In this document: piece after piece, positions 1 through 11,700 of the stretch
Layout of the letters: the number at the start of each line of letters is the position of its first letter
Position numbering within the stretch: the first letter of the stretch is position 1
Assembly: GCF_963678635.1 (NCBI RefSeq)
Contig: NC_087068.1
Location: 3,472,001 to 3,536,000 of the forward strand
Length of the DNA stretch: 64,000 nt
From: Symsagittifera roscoffensis
Taxonomy: Eukaryota > Xenacoelomorpha > Acoela > Convolutidae
Direction: 5' to 3'
Made by a program: the position numbers and the translations under genes
Notes under the pieces: model-generated
The model's database searches: none
The model's input: the letters and a program-made list of their open reading frames with translations, nothing else
Told to the model about the DNA's origin: nothing

Positions 1-2047
1 GCTGTATCCTATCGATCAAGAAGTCATCCCCGTACCTGTTGTACCTCATGCCGGTGCGTTTACGATTGCCAGTCCTGGTTTCCGGTGGTGTTGGTCGATC
101 CGGCTCCATCCACTTCGGCACCTCGTCTTGCTCCGGGTCGTTCCAGTCTTCTTCTACAAATGATCCTGCATCAGACCCCACTCCTATCTTTTCATTGTCG
201 TCCAAACTCAAGTTCTCATTACCATCATTTTTCTCTCGAGTACCTTTCTCATTCACTTCACACGCTGGCTCTACCACCAGGTACTCAAGACCCTCCATGT
301 CCTTCGGTATGCACCAATCCTCTGGGGACGGGACGTGAGGCTTCAGATTTTCATAATGTGCCGCTCGCCCAGTACTCAAGCGATAGAACCGTCCTTGTTG
401 ATGAACCTCCGTTATCATGAATGGTCCCCTCCACTTCTTGAGTAGTTTCTTTGTTCCCTTGGGCGGTATTACATTTTGGAAGACCCACACGTATTGGCCC
501 ACTTCATATGGCTTTGCTCTTAATATTTTTTCGTCGTGTTTCCTGCGTTGCCTCATTTGCGCTTGCGCCGTGTTCCTCCTGCATAGCTCGTTCAACTCCT
601 GTTGTCTTTTGATCGCTTCTTTCACGTATGCCTGAGGCGACGTCCTTTTCCCCTCGTATTCCGGGTAAAAGAATGTCAGAGGCATTGCTCTCTCCCTGCC
701 CATCAACATCATGAAAGGACTGATGCCCGTAGTTGAGTGCTGTGTACTGTTGTAGGCTCCTACTACCTGTGGCAGGTATTTGTCCCAGTCCGTCATGTAT
801 CTTGAGCAGTACACCCTTAACATGTTGACCAGTGTCCTGTTTTGTCTCTCTACCAACCCATTGGTCTGCGGATGATAGGTCGTCGAGTGTGCTTGAGCAA
901 TGTGCGATCTCTTCATCAATTCTTTTGTCAAGTCCCCCACAAAAGCTTTGCCGTTGTCCGACTGGAAAGTCATTGGACAACCATACCGCGATATCCAATG
1001 CGTTATCAGATGATCACATGTCTCTTCGGCCGAGGCTGTCTGGCACGGAACCGCTTCCGCCAACTTTGTGAAGTGATCTATTATAACCAGTATCTGGTTG
1101 TATCCCGACTCTGTCATGCAGATTTTTTGATGGTCTATCTGCACCACTTCATTGAACTCCGAGCTCTCAACGGACTTGAGGGGAAACTTCATCTTCCTTG
1201 GGTCTTTTACCTGGAGACATGCCAGGCAGGCATTCACCCATCTCTCGCAAGCTTTTCTCATTCCTGGCCAATCAAATCTGTGAAGTATCCTTTGTTGTAC
1301 TTTGTCTATCCCCTGGTGACCCATCTGGTCGTGTGATCTGAAAAGCACCTCTGTCTGGTACAATTGTGGTAGTATGATGAGGTTGTGTTTGTGTAATATC
1401 TTTTCCTCATCTCTCCTCTTGCACGCTACCACTCCATCAGCTGTGTGATAAAGTAAGTCTTTCTTTTCTTTGTAGAACTGGCTCAAGATCTTGTAGCTGT
1501 CTTCCTCAAGTTCCCCCTTCTCCTTGACCCCCGACTGGATCCATTTGGAGAGGTTACTTGTCATTTTGTCATTCTTCTGGGCTCTTATTAGGTCTGACAG
1601 CCTATATCTTGCCTTGACATGCTCCTTTAGCGCCATGATCTGTCCATTCATCTCACCAGGGTTGTGGATGTCATCACTCAGTTTCACGCATATCATCCTT
1701 TTCACGATTTTCATATCATCTTCTGGCACCAGATTCGTTCTGATGTTTGAGTTGCATGATAGTTCCCTGAATGGTTTCCTTGCGACCGCAATTTTCTCAA
1801 GTTCCTTACCACCTCGCATCTCCTGTATGTCCATGTTGTATGTTCCTGAAGATGGATCCGTCTGTAACTCCCTGTCGTGGTGCCTTGTCTTCTCTTCCGC
1901 CAGTATCATGCACAGACTGTCTTGGTTTTCGCTGCACTCATCCGAGTCTTCATCCCATCCTTCACGCTCCCCGGACAATTTTCCTTCTCCGGTTCCTTCT
2001 TCCGTGAACCTGGAACACTCCCCGGACTCTTGACCAATCCCAGGTGT
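1..2047 (-). CDS. LTR-retrotransposon integrase, -1 frame, runs off left edge
   Basis: Reading the minus strand downward from 2047, a frame -1 to the gag-pol frame stays open to position 1. It holds the parts of a Ty3/gypsy integrase in order: an HHCC zinc-binding region near 1195-1330 (MGHQGIDKVQQ, then ACLACLQ), first catalytic Asp in VVQIDHQK (about 1130), second in FQSDNGKAF (about 950), catalytic Glu in TNGLVERQNR (about 865), then a C-terminal region (about 370-530) and an acidic tail. It would insert the cDNA into host DNA. It opens just after a TGA at 2048-2050 and overlaps the upstream frame by 142 nt, with no good ATG at the opening, so it is probably made by frameshifting or the split is one indel. 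No classical X XXY YYZ slippery heptamer stands out in the overlap. The C-terminus and 3' LTR lie outside the window. Confidence 0.9.
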
Positions 2048-5000
2048 TCAGTATCTTCCTTGAACGTCACTTTCTTTTTCCTAACCTTGGTCTGCTCCAG
2101 AATGTCTTCGGGGATTTTGTCAACTAGTGACCGCACGACATCTTTGCTGTCAGTGACGCTTCCTCTTGATGAGTCAGTATCGTTCACTGTCTCTTTTCTC
2201 CGAAGTATAGTGAATTCCGGTTTCTCTTGACCCTTCTCCTGGATCACGGGCTTATCATCTGATAGTTTCTCGAGCAACCTCATTAAGTCATCATCTATCT
2301 GTGCAGTTCCTGCTTCCACCTGGTTGAGATCATAGCCTTTTGCCTTGAGCGTCTCCTTCAAGATCTTCGACTTGAGTATAATCTCAATCGGAATCCTCTT
2401 GCTCTTCCTCAAGATGGTCTTCTCTGGAGGCTCTTTAGGCAATTCAGGATGATCTTCTATCGGTTTGCCTGACTTGTCCAGCCATCTCGTGAGTGGAAGA
2501 CTGTCGTACGTTTCCTTGTCCATGAATGAGAAGCCATCTTTGATTTCAGGTCTGTCTGCTTCTCTTTGCTCTTGTCTCTCATAGAACTCCGTCTTCTTAC
2601 TCAAGCTGTCGGCATTCTGATGTTTATCTCGCGTTCTATGCTCAATTATCATGTTGTATCCGTCCAGGCGAACTATCCACCTCCCAATGTAACTTTGGTC
2701 CATTGAGTACGTTTTCAGCCAGCTCAGTGCTCTGTTGTCGACTCGCAACTTGAATGGCTCACTGCCCAGGTATGCCCTGTATTTCTCGACAAAGGTAACC
2801 ACCGCGAACATCTCAGCTTTCGGTGCTCCGTACTTCATTTCCGTGTCACTCAGGACTTTGCTCCCGTACGCTATTGGTCTCAAGACTGTCTTCCCATTCC
2901 ATTCTTGTTCTTGGTGGAGGATCCCAGAAATCGCGACTACCGACGCATCCGTGTCCAGCACGTACATCCCTTTCTCCGTCGGCATACCCAGTACTGGTGC
3001 CTCACATAGCTCTTTCTTTATCCTCTGGAATGACTCTTCTGCTGCGTTGTTCCACGTGAACTTCTTGCCCTTGTGTCTCATTAATTGTTGCATCGGGTAT
3101 ATCTTGTCTGCATAGCCTTTGATGAACTCTCTATAATAGTTAGCGAAACCAAGGAAGCTCATCAACTGGTGCTCTGTCTTCGGTGATTTCCAGGTCAGGA
3201 CTGCTTCCACGGCGTCCGTATCAGGTCTGATGCCGTGCTTGTCTACCATCCTGCCCAAGTATTTTATTGAGTCCTTGAGTATCTCGCACTTTGATGGTTT
3301 GCATTTTAGCCCCGACCTCTTCATGCATGCAAACACTTCGTCTAGTCTCTCAATGTGGTCTTCCAGTGTTGGCGTCGCTATTACCACGTCATCCACGTAG
3401 CACATTACCAGGTTGCCATACTTCTTCGTTACGCCTATCAGCGCGTGTGCCATCAACCGCTGAAACGTGGCTGTGGCATTGCAAAGTCCAAACGGCATCC
3501 GTTTCCATTGAAACAGACCCAACTCGCAGGCAAACCCTGTTTTGTCCCTATCCTGCTTCCTTAGTGGCACTTGCCAAAAGGCCGAGCCTAAATCAAGAGT
3601 CGTAAAAAATTTTGCATCACCTAACTTCGAGAGGCTCTCATCAATCCTAGGTATGGGATAGGCATCCTTCACCGTGACGGAGTTCAGGTATCGAAAGTCA
3701 CAGCAAAACCTCAACTGGTCGCCTTTCTTTTTGGCCATCACTACTCCACACGCCCACGGTGACTTTGATGGTTCTATCATGTCATACTCTAGTAATGTCT
3801 CGATCTCTTTTCTACACGCGTCCGATTTGTGTGGGGTCATGCGCCTCGCCCCCTCCCTGTGTGGTACCGCGTTTTCCTCAAGTTCTATTTCATGCTCAAC
3901 GAAATTACAACACCCGATATCCGCCTTATGCCTCGAAAAAACTTCCTCGTTCCGCTCTAGTACGTCCTTGATGGCTTCGAGCTGTTCATCTTTCAGTTTG
4001 CCCCTCAAATGTTCAATCTCCGGCAGGACCGGTTTTTCATTATGCATTTCATCTAGTGTGGGTCGCTCTGGAAAGTTCGAACAGCTCGAAAGACCATCAT
4101 CCGTTTCTGACTTAAGTGATTTAATAAGACCTGAAGAATCTTTTATTTTCTGCAATCGTCTCAAGATACAAATTTTGTCCCTGTGATTGGGACAATCAAC
4201 AACTTCATTTTGTTTTGAGTTCTCAATTGTTTCATATCGAGTTTTAACCGGTAAAGCATATCCCAGTTTCCTCCCTCTCTGTATCGTGATCGGTATATCA
4301 AGGGTATTCAACAAGACACTGACGCAGAGGCCGCTCTTCGTTATCGAAAATGATCTTCCTAAAACAGCAGCACTTTGACTATTAGGATTCGGAACTATGC
4401 ACACTTGCTTGTTGTCACTTAGTTCATTGTAATTTTTCATCCTCAAACTTACGATTGCCGCTTCATTAGCTTTTAGCCTCACCCTCCTACTCAAGAATAC
4501 CGGTGCTTTGTTTTCATTTGCCATTATTAAATTTACCGGTTTGATTGCGTACCTCCTATCCGGGTTCCGTATCCTGAACATTGCGTTATTTAGATCAATT
4601 GTTACGTCGAAATTCCTGATGAAGTCTCTGCCCAAAATAAAATGGTCAGATTCATCTAGGTTTTCTACCACGATAAAGCTCATCCACAGGTTACGTTCCC
4701 CCAAATTGAGGGCTATTATTGGCGTCCTGCCCAGCACCCGAAGGGCCCCTTTGTTTGCAGCCGACAGCCGTATTCTCGAGTCTATCAAGTCGCCTTTGTC
4801 AAAGCCCATCCTCTCCCAAGTTTCGATTGGTATGACGCTCAAGACTGCTCCCGTGTCAAGCAACCCACGCAACTGAGTCTTTTTGCCACTTATATCCAGC
4901 ACGTGTCCTGTCACATCTGCCTCCGTCCCGATGTGCATTGCATCTTCTTCAAGCATGGCGCATTGTCCAATCGATCTCACTTTCAATTCTTCTTTCCCTA

Positions 5001-7821
5001 CGTAGATTTGTCCAATTAGGTCTTCGTCACATGTTATCATCGTCTTGGTATAGATGTTAATCCCATCTATGTTTAGCATCACTTCGTGTGGACCATAAGC
5101 TTCAGTATATCTGCTATCAACACGTACCGACTTGCTGCCCCCTCTCATGAGTAGTGCTCTCAAGGCTCTAGAAGTCGTTTGTGGGCTTATACAGCTCAAA
5201 TAATCTGCGTACACGTCAATGTGCATTATCGTCTGGTCGCTCGGTTCGCTCAAGTTTCTGGTTACCTCGTGGCCGCCCACTGTGATTATCGACATTATTC
5301 TAGCCCCAATTTTCGATATGCCGAATGGCTTTCCCGTCACCATTTTTACAGTGTTACAATTCCCCGTCTTTGTTGAGCCCGGTACAGCCTCTGGTGTTTG
5401 GTTCGATCCGGTTAATGCTTCGTTGAAATTCTGTCTTTCGATCTCCAGCTTTAGTCGTTGCTCTATTTCTTTCGCAGCCAGATCCTGTTTTACTTTGGCA
5501 ATTGCTTCCGTCGCCGCTTTCTCATAGTTTATCTCTAGCGAGTTCCCAGCCGCGGACTCTATCGCACCATTAACATGTGTTACAGCTTTCACTGTTTTCG
5601 TCGGCAATTCCGTGCTTGGTGCTCCTAAGTTCCTAGATTCAAACTCGTTTTGTCTATTCCGCTGATTCTGCACTGCCGCTAATGCCAACTTATGTTTGGG
5701 GTGACTCTGGTCCTTGACCGCTTCCCAGAACAAGGGACAATCCATTCTGAAGTGCCCCTCCTGGTTACAGAAGAAGCATCTTGCGCCTATCTTGATGATT
5801 AAGCCACTATAGTACTCGTGTTCCTCCATCTGGCTCATGTCCTCCTCATCTGGTGCATATCCTAGACTCTTCATGCCTTGTTTGTATGTTGTGCAGTCAG
5901 CCACGTGGTGATCCGCCGACCCGCAGTTCGCGCATGATCTGCGCTTGTCCATGTCATCTCTAGGCTTGTACCATGACGACCTCTGGGGTTGACTTCCCCC
6001 TTGCGTGTTCCTGTTTTCTGTATATGAGTATTTCTTGGGTTTCATCAGCATGTATTCCCTTGATTTCTGTCTCATTTCTTCTGGGGTTGGTGCGCTGTCT
6101 TTGGACAATGTGTAGTATGTTGCTAACATTGTCCTTAAGTCGTCACTTTTTACCCCATCAATGAACTTCGAGGCAATGCTAAAGTTTCTTCTGTTTGTCG
6201 ACTCCTCTGGGTCACTCCTTCTTCTCAAGCTCTCGAGATCATCTAGGAACCGATCTATTGACTCGTCGTCCCTCTGCCTTCTCTTTTCAAATCGCATCAT
6301 CGCTTGGTGACCCTTCATGCCTGACCCGAATCGATTCAGCAATATCTCGAAGATCTTGTCCGCGGTATCGCGTTCTTCTTCTTTCTTTGCAACCACGCAT
6401 TTCAATGCCGTGCCTTCCAGGTTACTGAGTATGGCTGTGCATGCTTGCCTTTCATCATTTAAGTTATCTTGTTCTAGATGTAATCTCATCACTTCCACCC
6501 ACGTGTCAATGCATCCATCTGAGTCGTCTTTGAATTCTTTTGGCTTCTTGAAAGTTTTCCTTGATTTTCCGTCTCTCCTATCGCTCGAGTTAGTGTTCCT
6601 CGTGGCGAAGGCCTCTAGAGTCCTGTTCATCATCTCCCAAGTGCTTGCCCACGTCATGGCATCCGGACCTGAGTTGCTGCTAGCTGTTGAGTCCCCCGGA
6701 CCACTCGTTGTGTTTGAATTCCCACTTTTCATGATTGTTTTATCAGCCGTTGGTGCTATGCTCACCGTATCCCGGGTTAAGGGCAACGGTGTCGATTGCC
6801 GTTTGCCCCTTTGTGGTTCCACAAAGTCAACTCTGGTGCCTTGCGTGCGATCCGCTGCCGGTCTTTCTTGTGAGGTAGAATTTCTCAAGATTGCATCCAA
6901 TTTCGTCTGTATTGCACCTGAACTTTCGGCCTGATTCTTGCTCATTGTGTCCAGCCTCTTTTCCAGGCTACCTATTTGGCTGTTGACATCATCATATCGG
7001 TTTTTCAACTGTTGCAAATCTTTTTTGATGTTCCCTTCTCGTTCTTTATTGGTGGCTTCTACCTTATCTGTCATCTCCTTGAGTCTCTCGTCTGTTGCCT
7101 TAGCCAGGTTAAAATAACTATCCAGATACTCGTGTTTGTTGTATCTTAATTCTTTTCTTATCACTTCTCTGTCCTCTTCGCTGTGCTTCAGCTTTTTGTC
7201 GATCTGATTCAGTTTTGCCATCAAGTCACCTAGCTCAAGAGTAGCCTCTTCATGGTCAGCCGTTGATCTTTCTTCGGCCGTTGCTTCTGCTTTAGTTTGT
7301 TCCTCTCTCGGATTGGCTTCTGTCGTCTTCGTGCTCACTGTTCCAAATGTTCGTGCTCTTTCAGCTTTTGGTTCTTCAGTCACGTTCTCTTTCGTTTTTA
7401 TTCCGACCATCATCGCCAACCTTTCTGTAAAAGATGTCTTTTTTACTTGAGAGTCTTCTTTCACCGTTTCTTCGGTGTTGCCTATTGCATCTTCCACATC
7501 GTCTATTGGTGAGAACTCTATGGGTTTCTGGTTTGGTTCTTCTGCATTGGGCATTGGAGTTGACTCCGTCATCTTCTTCTCCAGTTCATCTACGCTCTGG
7601 TCTGGTGTCTCTAGGTCGATTTCGATTGTAGGTTCTACTCGTTCTCCTTCCGTGCCCTCTCTTGCTCTCTCCGTTGTACTCCTTGTGCTGACCATATTAA
7701 CTGAAATGCTCTTCTTTGTTATCTTCGGACCCATTGATGTTGATTTGCGTAGCGACGAATTATACTTTGTCTTTGCTTCGGTAGATCTTTTTTCAGCTAC
7801 CGGTACCCTGCTCCGCCTCAT
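1906..7821 (-). CDS. Ty3/gypsy-type Gag-Pol polyprotein (Gag, protease, RT, RNase H)
   Basis: One open frame of 1971 codons. The first 350 residues are charged, partly coiled-coil-like and of unclear role. A retrotransposon Gag capsid-like region follows at about 410-560. Two CCHC zinc knuckles (CANCGSADHHVADC near residue 629, CFFCNQEGHFRMDC near 690) bind RNA. The aspartic protease has LLDTGAVLSVIP near 984. The reverse transcriptase has YPIPRIDESL, FFTTLDLGSAFWQ and the catalytic YVDD near 1472. RNase H has VLDTDAS near 1615 and LRVDNRALSWLK downstream. The order PR-RT-RH followed by integrase is Ty3/gypsy. The start is the first ATG after the AT-rich leader. The frame is intact over 5.9 kb, unlike the Maverick genes to the right, so this is the youngest-looking element here. 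It is richer in G+C than its neighbours. Confidence 0.95.
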   Translation of the reverse strand: MRRSRVPVAEKRSTEAKTKYNSSLRKSTSMGPKITKKSISVNMVSTRSTTERAREGTEGERVEPTIEIDLETPDQSVDELEKKMTESTPMPNAEEPNQKPIEFSPIDDVEDAIGNTEETVKEDSQVKKTSFTERLAMMVGIKTKENVTEEPKAERARTFGTVSTKTTEANPREEQTKAEATAEERSTADHEEATLELGDLMAKLNQIDKKLKHSEEDREVIRKELRYNKHEYLDSYFNLAKATDERLKEMTDKVEATNKEREGNIKKDLQQLKNRYDDVNSQIGSLEKRLDTMSKNQAESSGAIQTKLDAILRNSTSQERPAADRTQGTRVDFVEPQRGKRQSTPLPLTRDTVSIAPTADKTIMKSGNSNTTSGPGDSTASSNSGPDAMTWASTWEMMNRTLEAFATRNTNSSDRRDGKSRKTFKKPKEFKDDSDGCIDTWVEVMRLHLEQDNLNDERQACTAILSNLEGTALKCVVAKKEEERDTADKIFEILLNRFGSGMKGHQAMMRFEKRRQRDDESIDRFLDDLESLRRRSDPEESTNRRNFSIASKFIDGVKSDDLRTMLATYYTLSKDSAPTPEEMRQKSREYMLMKPKKYSYTENRNTQGGSQPQRSSWYKPRDDMDKRRSCANCGSADHHVADCTTYKQGMKSLGYAPDEEDMSQMEEHEYYSGLIIKIGARCFFCNQEGHFRMDCPLFWEAVKDQSHPKHKLALAAVQNQRNRQNEFESRNLGAPSTELPTKTVKAVTHVNGAIESAAGNSLEINYEKAATEAIAKVKQDLAAKEIEQRLKLEIERQNFNEALTGSNQTPEAVPGSTKTGNCNTVKMVTGKPFGISKIGARIMSIITVGGHEVTRNLSEPSDQTIMHIDVYADYLSCISPQTTSRALRALLMRGGSKSVRVDSRYTEAYGPHEVMLNIDGINIYTKTMITCDEDLIGQIYVGKEELKVRSIGQCAMLEEDAMHIGTEADVTGHVLDISGKKTQLRGLLDTGAVLSVIPIETWERMGFDKGDLIDSRIRLSAANKGALRVLGRTPIIALNLGERNLWMSFIVVENLDESDHFILGRDFIRNFDVTIDLNNAMFRIRNPDRRYAIKPVNLIMANENKAPVFLSRRVRLKANEAAIVSLRMKNYNELSDNKQVCIVPNPNSQSAAVLGRSFSITKSGLCVSVLLNTLDIPITIQRGRKLGYALPVKTRYETIENSKQNEVVDCPNHRDKICILRRLQKIKDSSGLIKSLKSETDDGLSSCSNFPERPTLDEMHNEKPVLPEIEHLRGKLKDEQLEAIKDVLERNEEVFSRHKADIGCCNFVEHEIELEENAVPHREGARRMTPHKSDACRKEIETLLEYDMIEPSKSPWACGVVMAKKKGDQLRFCCDFRYLNSVTVKDAYPIPRIDESLSKLGDAKFFTTLDLGSAFWQVPLRKQDRDKTGFACELGLFQWKRMPFGLCNATATFQRLMAHALIGVTKKYGNLVMCYVDDVVIATPTLEDHIERLDEVFACMKRSGLKCKPSKCEILKDSIKYLGRMVDKHGIRPDTDAVEAVLTWKSPKTEHQLMSFLGFANYYREFIKGYADKIYPMQQLMRHKGKKFTWNNAAEESFQRIKKELCEAPVLGMPTEKGMYVLDTDASVVAISGILHQEQEWNGKTVLRPIAYGSKVLSDTEMKYGAPKAEMFAVVTFVEKYRAYLGSEPFKLRVDNRALSWLKTYSMDQSYIGRWIVRLDGYNMIIEHRTRDKHQNADSLSKKTEFYERQEQREADRPEIKDGFSFMDKETYDSLPLTRWLDKSGKPIEDHPELPKEPPEKTILRKSKRIPIEIILKSKILKETLKAKGYDLNQVEAGTAQIDDDLMRLLEKLSDDKPVIQEKGQEKPEFTILRRKETVNDTDSSRGSVTDSKDVVRSLVDKIPEDILEQTKVRKKKVTFKEDTEHLGLVKSPGSVPGSRKKEPEKENCPGSVKDGMKTRMSAAKTKTVCA

Positions 7822-8077
7822 TATTCCTATTTACAATTGCTCTTATTTACAATTTTACTATATACACAATCCTATTCTAAGAATAAAATCTTTCGAGAAA
7901 AAAAATATTTCTTAAAAAAATTATACAACGTGGTGAAAACCTTGTTTCAGTTCTCTTTATTAACTTTTCGAGAAACTTTCCTTATTTGTGGTCTCAACCG
8001 TACCTGGTTCCAATTAGTCTTGTTCTATTTTAATTCTGTCTTAAAACACTTCTTGTAATTTTACTTCAATTTTTATA
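7822..8077. other. Leader region of the retrotransposon; LTR and primer site not resolved
   Basis: AT-rich sequence immediately upstream of the gag start with no credible ORF. A 5' LTR and tRNA primer-binding site would be expected here or further right, but no convincing TGG-type primer site or TG...CA ends could be identified. The other LTR is outside the window, so repeat comparison is impossible. Confidence 0.4.
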
Positions 8078-8541
8078 CTGTCCCAAGACTTCCAATTGCC
8101 GTCCCTACTCTTCTTTGTACCGTCCCAGGCTTCTTTCTCCTGTCCCAAGACTGTTCGGTACCGTCCCAGTACTTTCCGGCAGTGTCCCAAGACTCTTGTC
8201 CAAGACTACTCTCCCAAGGCTAGTGTCCCAAGACTACTGTCCCAAGACTAGTGTCCCAAGACTAGCGTCCCAAGACTACTGTCCCAAGACTAGTGTCCCA
8301 AGACTACTGTCCCAAGACTACTGTCCCAAGACTAGTGTCCCAAGACTAGTGTCCCAAGACCAGTGTCCCAAGACCCTTGTCCCAAGACCCTGTCCCAAGA
8401 CCCTGTCCCAAGACCCTGTCCCAAGACCCTTGTCCCAAGACCTTATCCCAAGACCTTGTCCCAAGACCCTGTCCCAAGACCTTGTCCCAAGACCCTGTCC
8501 CAAGACCCTGTCCCAAGACCCTTGTCCCAAGACCTTGTCCC
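8078..8541. repeat. GTCCCAAGAC minisatellite (13-14 bp unit)
   Basis: Tandem array of 13-14 bp units. It is degenerate at the left (to about 8200), then alternates GTCCCAAGACTAGT and GTCCCAAGACTACT, then turns into GTCCCAAGACCCT/CTT units up to the gap. Long apparent ORFs here on both strands are products of the repeat. The change of unit type along the array suggests successive local expansions. Confidence 0.95.
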
Positions 8542-8741
8542 NNNNNNNNNNNNNNNNNNNNNNNNNNNNNNNNNNNNNNNNNNNNNNNNNNNNNNNNNNN
8601 NNNNNNNNNNNNNNNNNNNNNNNNNNNNNNNNNNNNNNNNNNNNNNNNNNNNNNNNNNNNNNNNNNNNNNNNNNNNNNNNNNNNNNNNNNNNNNNNNNNN
8701 NNNNNNNNNNNNNNNNNNNNNNNNNNNNNNNNNNNNNNNNN
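8542..8741. other. Assembly gap (200 N)
   Basis: Exactly 200 undetermined bases directly at the end of the minisatellite, so the array probably continues into the gap and its true length is unknown. The gap also removes the extreme C-terminus of the PolB copy that starts on its right. Confidence 1.
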
Positions 8742-11700
8742 CATCTTGTAATTGTCTTTTTGGATAAAAATAGCTTAGTCCCTTCTTTGTCTGTTCATAT
8801 GTTGCCACCATATGATTTATAGAATCCTCTATTTGTACATGTTGAGTTGATTGCTTCATCGAGCACTCTCCTGTACTTTGACATGGTCCATCTCCAGAAA
8901 TCTTCGAGGAACTCGCTTGTTTAATCCTTTACTGCTAAATTTGAACTTATCTGACTTGTTGTCATAGCAGCAATATGTCTCGCTACACAAACAAAGAATT
9001 TCTGTACATCTAAATTCTTCTTTAAAAAGTCCCGACTCCCCTCTTATCATACTTTTTATGCTTACTGCAACACGTTCCAGGGAAGAAATTCGATTTTGCA
9101 TACGCCTTGAAAGAGTCTCTGCAGTCACTTTCCCTCATTTTTTCCCAAGCAGCTCTCTTGTCTGGTTTGATACAGTCGTATAAATTTCCTTCAGCAAGAG
9201 CTAAGTAAAGCGAGTCTGTGTCCATCTCGAACTCTTAGAATTTGTTTACATCACAGAAATTGTCCAACAAGTTATAGTAGAGTTCCAACATTCTCAGTTT
9301 TGCATACTGCAGTATGAAAAATCCAACGATGATGGGTTCTCTTTGTTCAATGGTTGATTTCAACAACTCCACCTCATACAAGTCTTTATCAACTGTATTC
9401 AATCTTTTAAACGATGTTTCATTGATTGCTTTGTGAGTTTTTCATCGTTCAGATATTTTTTGATTGTATGCCTGGATCTATCCATGATCTGATTTCCATA
9501 CGATGAGATACCCAAAAGTTTCATTGTTTCTGCTACAACTCCTGACAAAGGGTTTTCATCTCCTTCTCTTCTAGCATCAAGCACTGACTGAACGAGATTT
9601 TTAAAGCATTTCCGAGGAGAATTTTGAACAAAACGGTAAATTTTGATGCACTGCAATCCAAGTTCTGTATAAAAGTTGAACAGAGGAGTTGTAACTGTTC
9701 CATTTTCTGGCTTGAAATTAGATATCAGCTTTCTCTGAGGATGCTTTAATATTTCTTTCTCGATTGCATAGTTTTTCATGTAGTCTCCAATATCATTTCT
9801 TCCAACCTCAGTGTTTTTGAAAATTGGAGGGAAATGGGCAAATTTTTAGTTTAGCTCATCTGGAACAACTAAGTTGCATTGAACGTAGCCAAAAAGAGAT
9901 CCATCTTATATTTTCGCTAGAAGGGAGTCTGTAGAAAGAGGTCTTTTATAGGGAAAGTGAGTTCTGTCGTGATTTTTGATCTTGTCATTGGTTTTGAAAC
10001 TTTGCCACCAGTCACACTCCCCCATTTCTTCTACTTTGTATCCTTTCTCTTGAATGTATTCTCGTCGCAAATCATCCATCTCTCTCTTCTTGTTTCCTCG
10101 CTCAATATCCTGTTCTGTTAAGGAGGGACGAGCTTCTAGACAGGAACAGAAGTGGTAAAAACGTCCCATTGCTTCGAATACTGTTTTACAGTGATTGCAG
10201 TAACCATCAACATTGAAACAGTCGATTTTTTTCTGTTTTTCAGATGTAAAAAAGTTTCAAATGTAAAAAATTTTACATTCTGGTCTTAATTTTTGATAGA
10301 AAGACATAACCATATTCTCAAAATTGCGAGGTCGATTATGTCTAGCCTTGAATTTCTGCAGTTCAGTGTCAAAATCCCATCTCGTGTAGAGTCCTGTTGG
10401 CATATCTTGACACATTGAGAAAGGGTAAAGCTGGCTTGAATTAATTACAATGATTAATTTACAAACATTCGATGAATTTCTGATGTATGTTTCATCAACT
10501 ACAGCTTTTCGAGTGAAAACAGTGGAAGATACACCAGTCATGTCCTCCCTAATTTTTTCACACAAGTCTTTATCACTTTCGCAAAAAGGATGAAACTTGT
10601 AATTTGTAGATTTGTGTAGACATATGTTAGCTAGATTTGGAAGTGTGCATCCAAGTTTCAACATATCTATCCCCTTGTTATGATAAAACTGAACAATTTT
10701 TTGCATTGCCTCCAGGGTTGGAACTGCATCCTTGTTGTTGTACCACTTCAAAAAGTCTTTGAACACTGTCATTCCATTTTTCTTCCAAGTCTCTTGTAAC
10801 TAATTGTAATTATCCAAACCAGATGGAGGAACAGTCTTGATTTGAAGCTTTTTCAGCGTCTGTTGTTTGTCAAACCCACTTTTTCTAAGCTTCTCATAAT
10901 CAATGAAATCTTTGTCTAGAGGATTGTTGTTTCTAAGTTTACTGAAAAAGGCTTCATACGGTGGCAATTCAGGAAAGTCAAGTTTGTCTGGATTATCAAA
11001 CCACTCATAGGGAAAGAATCCTTTCGTTTCGCTAGCTTTATAGGCTTTGAGAAAGGAGTCCAGAGTAGTTGCTACTCCCAGAAACTTCATTATGTCGAGA
11101 AATTGTACATCTCCAAATTGAAAGATATAAAGTCATTTGCTTTTTTGATGACGGATGTTTCTTGTTCTTTATCGCGAATCAAATAAGGGATTAAGTAGGA
11201 CTTGATCAAATTTAAATAATATCTAACACTGTTAAATCCAAAAACAGGTAAAGTATTTACATATCTCTCCAGCTGGTGTTTCAAATCAATGATTTGATTT
11301 TTCTGAATTCGCAAGAATTGTGTTGACATATCTGCTTCTTCCAAATCTTAAATGCATTCGTCTTTGTACTCAAATTTTTTACTTGAACAATTTTAACCAC
11401 GTTCGTTCAGATGATCAAAGATCTTTTTCATTCTTTCCTTGACAGCTACTTCAATATCCTGAAATTTTGTTCTCATCTCCAGCTTACTTTACTTATCTCA
11501 GCCAACAGCTCGAGCTTGCTTACAAAATCAATAATCAAGTTCTGTGGATCCTTGTTGTACAAAACGATGGGTTCACCAATCAGATTCGATGAAATAGAGA
11601 CTAAAATTGGAGCATGTTTTTGCGTCTCTTTTAGTTTGCGTCTCTTTTAGTTCCTCTGTAGGAACACAAATCGACTCAAAATCGAAAATTGCTAGATTAT

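Noticed and set aside
504-1336. Plus- and minus-strand ORFs overlapping the retrotransposon integrase
   Set aside because: Shadow frames of the integrase, which shows catalytic motifs in its own frame.
8115-8859. Long Pro/Gln/Asp-rich or Gly/Trp-rich ORFs on both strands
   Set aside because: They are translations of the 13-14 bp minisatellite and the N gap in several frames.
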